The notes under the pieces: model-generated | Databases searched by the model: none | What the model was told of the DNA's origin: nothing | What the model saw: only the letters and a program-made list of their open reading frames with translations | Part shown: positions 1 through 8,735 of the stretch, one piece after another | Numbering within the stretch: position 1 is the first letter of the stretch | Layout: every line of letters starts with the position of its first letter | Translations under genes and position numbers: made by a program | Source of the DNA: Kiritimatiellota bacterium | Lineage (GTDB): Bacteria; Verrucomicrobiota; Kiritimatiellia; RFP12; UBA1067 | Reading direction: 5' to 3' | Length of the DNA stretch: 35,405 nucleotides | NCBI GenBank assembly: GCA_009778475.1 | Contig: WRJS01000025.1 | Span: 1 to 35,405, forward strand

Positions 1-1
1 C

Positions 2-52
2 GTCACGGGCAGTTCCCGTGACACCTTGCCGCGAAGGTCACACTTCCTTCGC
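2..52. repeat. Two adjacent perfect hairpins
   Basis: Two inverted repeats lie back to back. The first is GTCACGGG (2-9) with CCCGTGAC (15-22) around a 5-nt loop. The second is GCGAAGG (31-37) with CCTTCGC (46-52) around an 8-nt loop, followed by an A-rich then T-rich stretch. They may be the terminator of a gene left of the window or a REP-like unit. The first arm, CACGGGCA, resembles the arm of the composite palindrome at 3474-3533 (CACGGGCATTCC), which favours a repeat family. No gene overlaps them. Confidence 0.6.
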
Positions 53-330
53 AAAAATGTTTTTGTACGCTTGTACAGAACATTCATCTGAAAACAGCCA
101 AATTTGCAGATGACGTGAAACACATGCATTCGCAAACGTTTTCAAACCCAAAGTGTAGAGTATGGGGTACGTCCTTTTTTTTAGGCGTACCACTGAAATA
201 TATGCAGTGTTTTGGGTTGGGCATTTGGCTGTGCCTCAGATGGGCATTGTAGGAATCAGAGGTGCGCCTTTCCATGCCCTATCAGGGAAGCCGACCTTAT
301 AAAATAAACGGGCTAACTGAGGATACGACA
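53..330. other. AT-richer intergenic leader, no convincing gene
   Basis: This stretch is clearly less GC-rich than most of the window. It contains a stem-loop at 166-191, GGTACG paired with CGTACC plus CCT with AGG, around a run of T residues. A TATAAA box at 298-303 has no good -35 partner, so a promoter for the downstream gene is not clear. A GAGG Shine-Dalgarno match at 319-322 sits 8 nt before the ATG at 331. A short minus-strand reading frame here has no ribosome site or recognisable product and is not called. Confidence 0.4.
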
Positions 331-3300
331 ATGAACAAACGTTCAAGAACAGGAAGAGTAGCGCATGGCGTCCTCGCCATGCTCACGCTCATGGGCGCGG
401 CAACGCTCAATGCCGCGACCATCAACGTCTCGGGCGGAGGCTCTGCACTCCAAACCGCAATCAGCAACGCCAGCGCAGGGGACATCCTCCTCGTCGCCCC
501 TGGCACTTATTCGCCCATCAATTCCGACAACAAAGCCATCACCATCGAAAGCACGCACGGCGCAAGCGTGACCTTCATCGACGGCGGCGGCATCAACCGT
601 TGCGCGACACTGGGGAGCGCAGAGGGACACAACAACACCATCCTCATAGGGTTCACGCTGAAAAACGGTCATACCTACATCAACGGAGGGGGATCTTCTG
701 GCGGCACGCTAAACAACTGTACACTGACAGGAAATACAGTAACCTACGCTGGCGGCGGCGCATGTTATGGCATATTGAACAACTGCACGTTAACGGGTAA
801 CGGGGTAACTGGATCTGACGGTGGCGGTGGTGGCGCATGTTACAGCACTCTGAACATCTGCACGCTGTCAGGAAACACCGCAGACTGTGGCGGTGGGGTG
901 TGTTTTAGTACATTAAACAACTGCACATTGTCGAAAAACACGGCAAAATATGGCGGCGGCGCGTATGAAAGTGCGCTGAACAACTGCACATTGAAAAACA
1001 ATAGCGCAAATAAAAACGGAGGCGGGGCGTACAACAGCACCTTGCGCTACTGTACATTAACGAGTAACTTGGCTGGCTACGACGGCGGCGGCGCATATTA
1101 CGGCGTATTGGAAGACTGTTTGCTGGAGAGTAACTCGGCAGACGCGGGCGGCGGCGGCGCGTGTTACAGTACGTTGAACAACTGCAAGTCGTGGTGGAAC
1201 TGGGCAGGAAACGTTGGTGGTGGCGTGTATGGCAGCACGCTGAATAACTGTCTGCTTTTTGGCAACTCGGCAAAACGGGGTGGTGGTACGAGCACGTCAA
1301 CCTTGTACAATTGCACGGTAGCGGGAAATGCCGCAACCGACTATAGCGGATTCATCTTAACACTTAGATCCAAGCAAGGCGGCGGAGCGCATAAATGCAC
1401 TATCCGTAACAGCATTTTTTATAGAAACTATGGTAAAACTACTTGGGGGTTTTGGACGGAGAATGACCTTCTTGATTGTCCCGACACGGAATATTCTCGT
1501 GCAGACAATCCTCCTGTAAACAAGCACAATATCTATTCAGACCCAGACCTGAATGGATCTGTGTATGTAGATGATTATTGGGATGTAATCCGAGTATCTG
1601 GCGACTTCCGTTTGGCATCCAACTCACCGTGTAAGGATAAGGGGAACAATACGTATGTCACGTGGGATTTCGACCTTGACGGCTATGCCCGCATCCACAA
1701 CGGAACGGTGGACATGGGGTGTTATGAATACGCCCCGACTTTTTATGTGACCTTCAGAAGCAATGGCGGCAACTCGGACTGGCAGGATGTGAAGCAGAGG
1801 AACAGCACCCCTTATATCCTCCCCGCTACGAATCCGGCGAGTTCAGGGTACACGTTCGCGGGCTGGTTCACGGCGGCGAGCGGCGGAACGCAGGTCACCA
1901 CAAACACGGTGGTGACGCAAACCACCGCGCACACGCTTTACGCGCATTGGACGCCGAACACCTACACGGTTACCTACAACGGCAACGGCGCGGACGGCGG
2001 CTCTACGGCGAACTCTTATCACACTTACGGCATAGCAAGCCCGCTGATGCTGAACGGGTTCTTCAGGACGGGATACACGTTCGCGGGGTGGACAAACTCC
2101 GTCGGGACAACAACCTACTCCAACGGGGCGAACGTCAGCAACCTGTCCTCGACGCCCAACGGTACGGTCACGCTCCATGCGAAGTGGACGCCCATCACCT
2201 ACACGGTTGCTTACAACGGCAACGGGAACACGGGCGGCTCTATGTCAAGCACCAGCCACACCTACGGCACTCCCGCGAACCTGAGACCGAACGGTTTCAC
2301 TAAGACGGGACACACGTTCGCGGGATGGGCGGAGACCGCCAGCGACGCGGTCGTGTTCACCAACGGCGAGAGCGTCCTCAACCTGACCTCGACACAGGGC
2401 GCGGTGGTTACAAACTTCGCAAAGTGGACGCCGAACACCTACACGGTCACCTACGACGGCAACGGCGCGGACGGCGGCTCTACGGAGGATTCCAGCCACA
2501 TCTACGGCGTGGCAAGCCCGCTGACGCTGAACGGTTTCACGCGGACGGGATACACGTTCACAGGGTGGGCGACGACCTCCGGCGGCGCGGTTGTCTATAC
2601 CAATGGCCAAGAGGTCAGCACCCTGACCTCGACGCTAGACGGCACATACAAACTCTATGCGAAATGGGCGGCAATCACATACATGGTTTCCTATAGCAGT
2701 GAAGGGCATACCAGCGGCTCTATGACGCCTTCCAGCCATACCTACGGCACGGTAAAGATGTTGTCAATGTGTGTATTCAGGTGGACCGGATACGAATTTG
2801 CGGGCTGGGCGGAGAGCCTCAATGGTCCTGTCAAATACCTGAGCGGGGCAAGTGTCCTGAACCTGACCACGGTCCAAGGCGACACTGTTCCGCTCTACGC
2901 CGTCTGGAGAGCAGTCAATTACACGGTCTCATACAACGGCAACGGGAACACGGGCGGCTCCACGGCAAGTTCCTCCCACACCTACGACACGCCAAGTCCG
3001 TTGACGTTGAACGGGTTTGTCAGGACGGGATACGTTTTCACGGGTTGGGCAAGGAATGCCGAAAGCCCCGCCATGTATGCCGACGGTCAGCAGATAAGCA
3101 CCCTAACCCCTGTGCCGACGCAAGGCGGCACGGTCTGGCTCTATGCGAAGTGGGCGGGAACCGCAAACCCCGAGTTGTTGGACTACCCCGTTTGGCTTGG
3201 TTATTACGGCTTGGCCGACACGCCAGAGAATTATGACAAGTGGCTGGCGGGGCTTGACCCCACCGATCCCAACGTGGCGTTTAGGGCGCGTATCGAGATG

Positions 3301-3471
3301 CGGGACGGCAAGCCGTATGTGGACTGGACGCCCGACCTCGGGGGACTGCGTTCCTACACGAAGGAGATGAAGGAACACCTGTCCGACCCGTGGCAGCCCG
3401 CGCCCGAGGATTTGTCCACGCTCCCCCTTACGCCCTCGCGGTTCTTCAGGGTGCGCGTGGGGATGCCGTAA
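331..3471 (+). CDS. Secreted beta-helix protein with Listeria-Bacteroides (InlB B-type) repeats
   Basis: A 1046-residue predicted secreted or surface protein. The ATG at 331 is preferred over in-frame starts upstream because GAGG lies 8 nt before it and a signal peptide follows directly (MNKRSRTGR..., hydrophobic core, cleavage near ATLNA-AT). Residues about 30-130 look like the start of a right-handed beta-helix. Residues about 125-345 hold roughly ten repeats of 21-24 residues with the pattern GGGAxYxSTLNNCTLxxNxA, giving one Cys per turn. From about residue 490 come six beta-grasp repeats (YTVTYNGNG...GYTFAGW...LYAKW; Listeria-Bacteroides repeat family). Five of them are spaced 237-240 bp apart in the DNA. 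The last 90 residues (WLAGLDPTDPN... to FFRVRVGMP) match a C-terminal region I associate with verrucomicrobial repeat proteins. Adhesion or a structural surface role is inferred; no catalytic site is visible. Confidence 0.85.
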   Translation: MNKRSRTGRVAHGVLAMLTLMGAATLNAATINVSGGGSALQTAISNASAGDILLVAPGTYSPINSDNKAITIESTHGASVTFIDGGGINRCATLGSAEGHNNTILIGFTLKNGHTYINGGGSSGGTLNNCTLTGNTVTYAGGGACYGILNNCTLTGNGVTGSDGGGGGACYSTLNICTLSGNTADCGGGVCFSTLNNCTLSKNTAKYGGGAYESALNNCTLKNNSANKNGGGAYNSTLRYCTLTSNLAGYDGGGAYYGVLEDCLLESNSADAGGGGACYSTLNNCKSWWNWAGNVGGGVYGSTLNNCLLFGNSAKRGGGTSTSTLYNCTVAGNAATDYSGFILTLRSKQGGGAHKCTIRNSIFYRNYGKTTWGFWTENDLLDCPDTEYSRADNPPVNKHNIYSDPDLNGSVYVDDYWDVIRVSGDFRLASNSPCKDKGNNTYVTWDFDLDGYARIHNGTVDMGCYEYAPTFYVTFRSNGGNSDWQDVKQRNSTPYILPATNPASSGYTFAGWFTAASGGTQVTTNTVVTQTTAHTLYAHWTPNTYTVTYNGNGADGGSTANSYHTYGIASPLMLNGFFRTGYTFAGWTNSVGTTTYSNGANVSNLSSTPNGTVTLHAKWTPITYTVAYNGNGNTGGSMSSTSHTYGTPANLRPNGFTKTGHTFAGWAETASDAVVFTNGESVLNLTSTQGAVVTNFAKWTPNTYTVTYDGNGADGGSTEDSSHIYGVASPLTLNGFTRTGYTFTGWATTSGGAVVYTNGQEVSTLTSTLDGTYKLYAKWAAITYMVSYSSEGHTSGSMTPSSHTYGTVKMLSMCVFRWTGYEFAGWAESLNGPVKYLSGASVLNLTTVQGDTVPLYAVWRAVNYTVSYNGNGNTGGSTASSSHTYDTPSPLTLNGFVRTGYVFTGWARNAESPAMYADGQQISTLTPVPTQGGTVWLYAKWAGTANPELLDYPVWLGYYGLADTPENYDKWLAGLDPTDPNVAFRARIEMRDGKPYVDWTPDLGGLRSYTKEMKEHLSDPWQPAPEDLSTLPLTPSRFFRVRVGMP

Positions 3472-3473
3472 AC

Positions 3474-3533
3474 AAGGTGGCACGGGCATTCCTGCCCGTG
3501 GTCTAATGCGGGCAGGAATGCCCGCACCACCTT
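3474..3533. repeat. Composite palindrome (REP-like), copy 1
   Basis: A 16-bp perfect inverted repeat, CGGGCATTCCTGCCCG (3483-3498) with CGGGCAGGAATGCCCG (3509-3524), is flanked by AAGGTGG (3474-3480) and CCACCTT (3527-3533). Each 16-bp arm is also self-complementary (CGGGCA, 4-nt loop, TGCCCG), so the unit can fold as one long stem or as two hairpins. It begins 3 nt after the stop codon of the repeat protein and may also serve as its terminator, although there is no T-run. Confidence 0.8.
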
Positions 3534-3549
3534 CTTGAATGAGGAATCG

Positions 3550-3611
3550 CCGGGAGCGCAAGGCTTCCGCCTTGCAATAACAAATGCAGGGCAGAAGCCC
3601 TGCGCTCCCGG
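3550..3611. repeat. Composite palindrome (REP-like), copy 2
   Basis: The outer arms CCGGGAGCGCA (3550-3560) and TGCGCTCCCGG (3601-3611) pair perfectly. Each half also folds alone: GCAAGGC-TTCC-GCCTTGC (3558-3575) and GCAGGGC-AGAA-GCCCTGC (3586-3603). The architecture matches the neighbouring element at 3474-3533. The two halves differ from each other at three sites, and within each small hairpin the differences are compensated (AAGGC/GCCTT against AGGGC/GCCCT), so the small hairpins appear to be what is conserved. Confidence 0.8.
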
Positions 3612-3625
3612 CAGTTGTCTATCGG

Positions 3626-3654
3626 TTGACATCGTCAGCGGGATGTTGTAAAGT
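3626..3654 (+). promoter_or_regulatory. Sigma-70-type promoter before the serpin remnant
   Basis: A perfect -35 box TTGACA (3626-3631) is followed, after a 17-nt spacer, by TAAAGT (3649-3654) as a 4-of-6 -10 box. It lies just after the second composite palindrome and about 57 nt before the serpin-like start codon. It probably drives the serpin remnant and the unknown secreted gene behind it. Confidence 0.5.
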
Positions 3655-3710
3655 GATGGCAAACCGTTTCGAGAAGTACGGGGAAGAATCGTATCAAAAG
3701 GAACTCGATT

Positions 3711-4292
3711 ATGGAGCGACAACCATCAGTGCGTATGCAAGTGGCCCTGCTGTGCGTGTTCTGCGCAGGGGCGCTCTGTGCGGAGTCATTCCCGAAAGCG
3801 CTTTTCGCCGAGTTGTACTCTCCCGAGCGAAACACCGTTTTCTCGCCGTACTGCATTACGGCGGTGCTGGCGATGGCGGGGGCTGGCGCACGGGGGGACA
3901 CCGCCACGCAAATCGGCAGCGTCCTCGGGGACACGCCGGAGGCCATCGCGCAGAATTTACATGCCCTCCAAAAAGGCGTTGCGGAGGGTTCGCCCCAAAG
4001 CGCCACGCTGCGAATGATCAACGCGCTGTTCCCGCAACAAGGGTACGCGCTCCTGCCGGATTACATTGAGTGTGCCAAAAGCCGGTTCAACGGCAACGCC
4101 ATTCCCGTTGATTACGCGAATAACCTCGAAGCCGCCGCCGCGACAGGCGGAGGTGGTACTTTCGGGTTCCCGCCCAAAATATTTCTCGCCAACCGCCCCT
4201 TCGCCTTCGCCATCCGCGCGTGCGATTCAGGCGCGATCCTTTTCCTCGGCGTTGTCAACGACCCCAGCGCCAACCCGCTCGGAAATTTGTGA
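3711..4292 (+). pseudogene. Serpin with the central part deleted in frame
   Basis: A 193-residue reading frame joining both ends of a serpin (serine protease inhibitor; the full fold usually needs 350-400 residues). The start ATG at 3711 has AAAAGGAA 7 nt upstream; M9 (3735) is an alternative and fits a signal peptide better (MQVALLCVFCAGALCAES). Residues about 38-70 match the serpin N-terminal helices (VFSPYCITAVLAMAGAGARGDTATQI, read in two parts). Residues about 105-140 match the region ending in VDYANNLEAA. The chain then passes straight into a reactive-centre hinge (EAAAAT) and the conserved C-terminal strand (FLANRPFAFAIR ... ILFLGVVNDP). About 200 residues, including the shutter region and most of sheets A and B, are absent, so inhibitor activity is unlikely. 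The frame is open and the ribosome site intact, so a short secreted product may still be made. Its stop overlaps the ribosome site of the next gene. Confidence 0.75.
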
Positions 4293-4306
4293 GGGAGACC
4301 GTAATT

Positions 4307-5110
4307 ATGAAAACGACTCATGCGATATGTTCAATAATGCTGGCGCTATGCCTTTCGGCGGTGCGCGTGCTGGCTCACGGCTATCACCCTGGGCGCTTGG
4401 AAGATGCCGCAGCCAAAGCCGATCAGGCGGTGCTTGCCAAGATTACCGCGATTAAGGAAACCCCAATCCACCACACGCTCAAGGATGGCAAGCAGGGACC
4501 CTTGCTGACCACCCGTCGCGACTACACACTGGAGGTCAGCCGCGTTCTTGCGGGCGTTGACCACAAGCCCGGCGCCGCGACGTACACGGCGCCATCATTC
4601 GTTGCCTACGACGAAAACGGTGAGATGCTCGCAGGTGAGTGGGTTCTCATTGACGGTACGGGAAACGAAAGTCATCTGGAGCAAGGACAGGAGTATGTCC
4701 TGTGCCTGCGCGGCAATTGGGAAGGCTCGCCGAATATCATCCGTGCCGAGCCGGTTGACCGCGCCGAGGCTGTCACGACAGCCATGCGCCGGTCTCAATG
4801 TTGGGCAGCATTGAGAGCCGCGCTCACGGTCGAGGAATTCAAGTCCGTCCGCCTGGTCGCGTATGATTCCGCCAACGGCACACTGGCGGCGGTGGTTCCT
4901 TCGCCGGGGCGGATTGACCCGCCGCGGGCTAGGGTTTACGCCGCCACCCCAAACGGCACGGTCACGTGCGCCTATGAGTTTGATACCTACTTGAATTACA
5001 ACCATCTGTATTTCGACGGCACGACGGTGATCCTTCGCGCCAGCAACGAGCATACAATGATTTTCCCGCACAATGAATTCGCTGTTCGGACAACGGACAA
5101 ACCCCAATGA
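4307..5110 (+). CDS. Secreted protein of unknown function
   Basis: 267 residues. The ATG at 4307 is chosen because GAGGGAG (4291-4297) precedes it by 9 nt and a signal peptide follows (MKTTHAICSIMLALCLSAVRVLAHG). The mature part starts with an ADQAVLAKITAIKET region, continues through a DYTLEVSRVLAG segment, and then has a GQEYVLCLRGNW motif. Together these look like a beta-rich domain in which a value is derived or reported under a length limit, but I cannot assign a family. No catalytic motif is evident. The C-terminal third (RLVAYDSANGTLAAVVPSP) also appears beta-rich. It is translationally close to the serpin remnant (14 nt after its stop), and mnmE begins 16 nt after it. It is probably exported to the periplasm or beyond. 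Confidence 0.6.
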   Translation: MKTTHAICSIMLALCLSAVRVLAHGYHPGRLEDAAAKADQAVLAKITAIKETPIHHTLKDGKQGPLLTTRRDYTLEVSRVLAGVDHKPGAATYTAPSFVAYDENGEMLAGEWVLIDGTGNESHLEQGQEYVLCLRGNWEGSPNIIRAEPVDRAEAVTTAMRRSQCWAALRAALTVEEFKSVRLVAYDSANGTLAAVVPSPGRIDPPRARVYAATPNGTVTCAYEFDTYLNYNHLYFDGTTVILRASNEHTMIFPHNEFAVRTTDKPQ

Positions 5111-5126
5111 AAGATAGTTTTTCACG

Positions 5127-6452
5127 ATGAGGCAAGACGTTCCCATAGCGGCAATCGCGACGGCGCCGGGGGCGGCGGGCGTGTGCGTGGTGCGCGTGTC
5201 GGGGGAGGGCGCGTTGGGGATTGCGGACAGGCTCGCGCCGCACGTTAAGCCGCCGTTCTGTGAACGCTCGGGCGGGACGTTTGCCCATGCGGATTTTGTC
5301 CATCCCGTGACGAGCGAGAAAATCGACGACGGCTTGGTGCTGGTCTTTCATGCGCCGAACAGTTTCACGGGCGAGGACGTGGTCGAGTTTCAGGGGCATG
5401 GCGGCGCGGTGCCGTCGCGGCGGTTGCTGGAGGCGGTGCTGGCTGCCGGCGCGCGCCTTGCCGAGGCGGGGGAGTTCTCCAAACGCGCGTTCCTGAATGG
5501 GCGCATGGACTTGACGCAAGCCGAGGCGGTGTGCGATTTCATCCAAGCCAAGACCGACCGCATGGCGCACGTCGCGCGGGCGCAGCTGGACGGCTCGCTG
5601 GGGTCGCGCATCAACCGCCTGTACGACGCGATGACGGCGCACTGCGCGGACATCGAGCATCAGCTGGATTTCGAGGAGGGCGAGCTGCCCGACACGTTCG
5701 TGCGCCAGACGGCAACGGCGGTTCAGGAGACGCAAGCGCAGATTCAGCAGCTGATCGCATCGTGGAACGCGAGCGGTCACCTGCTGCGCGACGGCGCGTT
5801 GGTCGTCATCAGCGGGAAGCCGAACGCGGGGAAGTCGTCGCTCCTGAACGCGCTGCTCGGGCGCGACCGTGCGATTGTGCATGACGCGCCGGGGACGACG
5901 CGTGACGCCATCGAAGAGAGTTGCGCCCTCGACGGCATCCCGCTGCGCCTCGTCGATACCGCCGGGCTTCGCGACACGGCGGACGCGGTGGAGCAGGAGG
6001 GCGTCTCACGCGCACACCGCCTCATGCGCCAAGCCGACATTAACCTGTACCTCATCGACGGCACGACGCGCGAAGTCCCCCCGCACGACCTCGATCCCGC
6101 GCGGACGATCATCGTGTTCACGAAAAGCGATTTGGGCGCGCCCCCCGAAGAAGGCGGCGCGGTCGCAGTCTCATCCAAGACAGGCGAAGGGTTTGACGCG
6201 CTCGGCAAAATGATTCTCCGCAAACTCGGCGCGGATTCGGGACACGACAATATCGTCAACGCCCGCCACGCGGGCGAGCTCCGCACCGCGTACGAAGCCG
6301 CGACCCACGCGCTGGCGGCGCTGTCCTGCGATCTGGTTATCGCCGCCAACCACCTGCGTGACGCGGCGGAAGCCCTCGGGCGCATCGTCGGGCGTTGCTA
6401 CGCCGACGACTTGCTCGATGCCGTGTTCTCCCGTTTCTGCGTCGGGAAGTGA
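5127..6452 (+). CDS. mnmE: tRNA modification GTPase MnmE
   Basis: 441 residues, close to the usual length of about 450. MnmE works with MnmG to install the 5-carboxymethylaminomethyl (or aminomethyl) group at uridine 34 of several tRNAs, using GTP, K+, a folate one-carbon unit and FAD. The N-terminal folate-binding domain starts IAAIATAPGAAGVCVVRVSG. The inserted G domain has the P-loop GKPNAGKSS with the Asn that binds K+, the G3 motif DTAGLRDT and the G4 motif TKSD. The helical domain ends in FCVGK, the conserved C-terminal Cys motif. The start lies 16 nt after the preceding stop; no strong Shine-Dalgarno is visible. It converges on the GH92 gene with 37 nt between stops and no clear terminator between them. 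Confidence 0.96.
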   Translation: MRQDVPIAAIATAPGAAGVCVVRVSGEGALGIADRLAPHVKPPFCERSGGTFAHADFVHPVTSEKIDDGLVLVFHAPNSFTGEDVVEFQGHGGAVPSRRLLEAVLAAGARLAEAGEFSKRAFLNGRMDLTQAEAVCDFIQAKTDRMAHVARAQLDGSLGSRINRLYDAMTAHCADIEHQLDFEEGELPDTFVRQTATAVQETQAQIQQLIASWNASGHLLRDGALVVISGKPNAGKSSLLNALLGRDRAIVHDAPGTTRDAIEESCALDGIPLRLVDTAGLRDTADAVEQEGVSRAHRLMRQADINLYLIDGTTREVPPHDLDPARTIIVFTKSDLGAPPEEGGAVAVSSKTGEGFDALGKMILRKLGADSGHDNIVNARHAGELRTAYEAATHALAALSCDLVIAANHLRDAAEALGRIVGRCYADDLLDAVFSRFCVGK

Positions 6453-6489
6453 GATATCGCACCCGGTACGAGAGCTGTGCCGCATGACC

Positions 6490-8691
6490 TCACGGGTGCT
6501 TCGGTTTCGAGCCCATCTCAAAGACGAGCAGGCCGCCGTCCATGATGTCGCTGTGGGAGATCTTGATGTTGTTGACGGGCTGGCCGTTGAGGGTGACGCC
6601 CTGGACGTACTTGTTCGCCTCGGACAGCCCCTTGGCCTGCATGGTGAAGGTCTTGCCGCCGCGCAGCCGCCACACGATTTCCTCCATCTGCGGCGCGCCC
6701 AGCACGTAGCCGTCGCCGCAGGGGCTGACGGGGTAGAAGCCCATCGCGGAGAAGACGAACCATGCGGACATCTGGCCGCAGTCGTCGTTGCCGCAAAGGC
6801 CGTCGGGGAAGTTTTTGTACTGGGTGTCGAAAACCTCGCGGACGATCTCTTGCGTGCGCCATGCCTCGTCCGCATAGGGGAACAGGTAGGCGATGTGGTG
6901 GCTCGGCTCGTTGCCGTGCGCGTACTGCCCGATCAGGCCGGTGACGTCCAGCACGTCGCCCTGGCCCTCCATCTTGCTCGGCAGTTTGAAGAGTTGGTCA
7001 ACCTTCTCGAAGAAAGGTTTCTTGCCGCCCATCAGGTCGATCATCCCCTGGGGGTCGTGCAGGACGTGCCATGTGTATTGCCATGCGTTGCCTTCCGTGA
7101 AGTCGCCGCCGAAGGACTCGTTGTGGGCGAGGGCGAAGGGGTTGAAGTTCTCGCGCCACTTCCCGTTTGAGTCCTTGCCGCGCATGAATTTCACCTCGGG
7201 GTCGAAGAGGTTGCGGTAGCGCGTGGCGCGTTCCGCGAAGAACGCGGCGTCGTCCGCCTTGCCCAGGGCCTTGGCCATCTTGGCGGCGCAGTAGTCGTCG
7301 TAGGCGTATTCGAGGGTGCGGGAGACGGACTCGCGCGTGATGATGTCGAACGGGAGGTAGCCGTACTTGTCGTAAACGTCCCAGTCGGATTTCTCGTGCT
7401 TCACGGTGAGGGAGGTCTTGATGCTGTCGTAGGCGGCGTTGGCGTCGAAGCCGCGGAAGCCTTTGAGGTAGGCGTCCGCGATGACCGGCACGGCGTGGTT
7501 GGCGATCATGCAGTGCGTCTCCTGCCCCCAGAGCGCCCAGATCGGGAGGTAGCCCTGCTCGCGGTGCTGCGCGAGCATCGCGTTCACGAAGCCGTCCACG
7601 CGCTCGGGCGCGAGGATGGTGTAGAGCGGGTGCGCGGCGCGGAAGGTGTCCCACAGCGAGAGCGTCGAGTAGTGCGCGCCGCCCTTGGCGGAGACGACCT
7701 TGTTGTTCGCGCCGCGGTAGCGGCCGCTCACGTCGGTGATGGTGTTGGGCTGGATGAAAAGGTGGTAGAGCGAGGTGTAGTAGTTCTCCTTCTGCGCCAG
7801 CGTGCCGGTGACCTCGGCGCGGCCCAGCAGGTCGTTCCACAGGGCCTTCGCCTGGGCGCGCACGGCGCTGAAGTCCCAGTGGGGGGCCTCGGCCGCGAGG
7901 TTCCGCTTCGCGCTGTCCACGCTGACGGTCGAGAGCGCGACCTTGACCTGCAGCGTCTCGCCGGGCTTGAGGTCGAAGTCCAGCACATAGCGCGGGGCCT
8001 TCTCGCCCTCCTGCGCGGGGAGCTGCTCGATGGCGGTGAAGGGCTTGTCGAACGTCACGACGTAGTAGCAATAACGCTTGACCCACACGCTGGTGAGGTT
8101 GTAGCCGCTGATGGTGTGCTTGCCCTCGACGGTGGTCTGGTTCTCCAAGACGTGATGGCGGAGCGCCTCGTCGCCGCTGACGATGCCGTACTGCAAATCG
8201 ACCAGCAGGCGCGGCGGGTCGCTCTTGCGGTAGGTGTAGCGGTGGAACGCCACGCGCGGCGACGCGGTGATCTCCACGTCCACGCCGAAATCGTCGAGGG
8301 TCACGGCGTAATAGCCGGGCTTGGCCTGCTGGGTCTCTTTGCGGTACGCGCTGTGGAAGTTCTCGCGCGCCGCCGTGCCGGAGAACGGCTGGAGCTGCAC
8401 ATCGCCCAGGTCGGGGCAGCCCGTGCCGTTGAGGTGCGTCTGCGAGAAGCCCCAGATTTTCTCGTCGAGGAACATGTAGCCCGAGCAATAACGCCATGTG
8501 CAGTTGCCCGTGTCCGGGCCCGCCTGGATCATCCCGAACGGCACGCACGCGCCGGGGAACGTGTGCCCGTTATCCGCGCAGCCGACGAACGGGTTCACGT
8601 ATTGCGTGTAGTCCTTCTGCGTCACCGGGTGCGGGCTTGTGCAGCCCGCGATCATCATCATTGCGCCCAGCAGGGCGATCGCTTTTCTCAT
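6490..8691 (-). CDS. GH92 family alpha-mannosidase, lipoprotein
   Basis: 733 residues. GH92 enzymes are Ca2+-dependent, inverting exo-alpha-mannosidases that trim N-glycans or mannans. The N-terminus is a lipoprotein signal (MRKAIALLGAMMMIAGC, lipobox IAGC), so the enzyme is probably anchored in the envelope. Family hallmarks are YVNPFVGCADNGHTFPGA near the start, CSGYMFLDEKIWGFSQTHLNGTGCPD, the SxWDTFRAAHPLYTIL helix, NEPSHHIAYLF, and GNDDCGQMSAW at residues 634-644, which contains the catalytic-base Asp region. A strong GAGGAG (8698-8703) lies 6 nt upstream of the ATG. It is the last gene of the minus-strand cluster after the two isomerases (44 nt gap). Its ribosome site and first codons resemble theirs. 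The linkage specificity (1,2, 1,3 or 1,4) cannot be told from sequence. Confidence 0.93.
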   Translation of the reverse strand: MRKAIALLGAMMMIAGCTSPHPVTQKDYTQYVNPFVGCADNGHTFPGACVPFGMIQAGPDTGNCTWRYCSGYMFLDEKIWGFSQTHLNGTGCPDLGDVQLQPFSGTAARENFHSAYRKETQQAKPGYYAVTLDDFGVDVEITASPRVAFHRYTYRKSDPPRLLVDLQYGIVSGDEALRHHVLENQTTVEGKHTISGYNLTSVWVKRYCYYVVTFDKPFTAIEQLPAQEGEKAPRYVLDFDLKPGETLQVKVALSTVSVDSAKRNLAAEAPHWDFSAVRAQAKALWNDLLGRAEVTGTLAQKENYYTSLYHLFIQPNTITDVSGRYRGANNKVVSAKGGAHYSTLSLWDTFRAAHPLYTILAPERVDGFVNAMLAQHREQGYLPIWALWGQETHCMIANHAVPVIADAYLKGFRGFDANAAYDSIKTSLTVKHEKSDWDVYDKYGYLPFDIITRESVSRTLEYAYDDYCAAKMAKALGKADDAAFFAERATRYRNLFDPEVKFMRGKDSNGKWRENFNPFALAHNESFGGDFTEGNAWQYTWHVLHDPQGMIDLMGGKKPFFEKVDQLFKLPSKMEGQGDVLDVTGLIGQYAHGNEPSHHIAYLFPYADEAWRTQEIVREVFDTQYKNFPDGLCGNDDCGQMSAWFVFSAMGFYPVSPCGDGYVLGAPQMEEIVWRLRGGKTFTMQAKGLSEANKYVQGVTLNGQPVNNIKISHSDIMDGGLLVFEMGSKPKHP

Positions 8692-8735
8692 CTTGAACTC
8701 CTCTTTTCAGCGGTCCGTGTTAAAGCAACACAGGG

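Noticed and set aside
84..275. Small minus-strand reading frame in the leader
   Set aside because: No ribosome site, no promoter, and no recognisable product; it overlaps a hairpin with a T-run.
1960..3150. CRISPR or recent gene amplification at the 240-bp repeats
   Set aside because: The repeats are full protein domains of a known surface-repeat family in one frame; no spacer pattern.
3584..4069. Overlapping plus-strand open frame at the serpin remnant
   Set aside because: It begins inside the palindrome, has no ribosome site, and the other frame matches a serpin.
6453..6489. Terminator between the convergent mnmE and GH92 genes
   Set aside because: No stable inverted repeat with a T-run could be found in this 37-nt gap.
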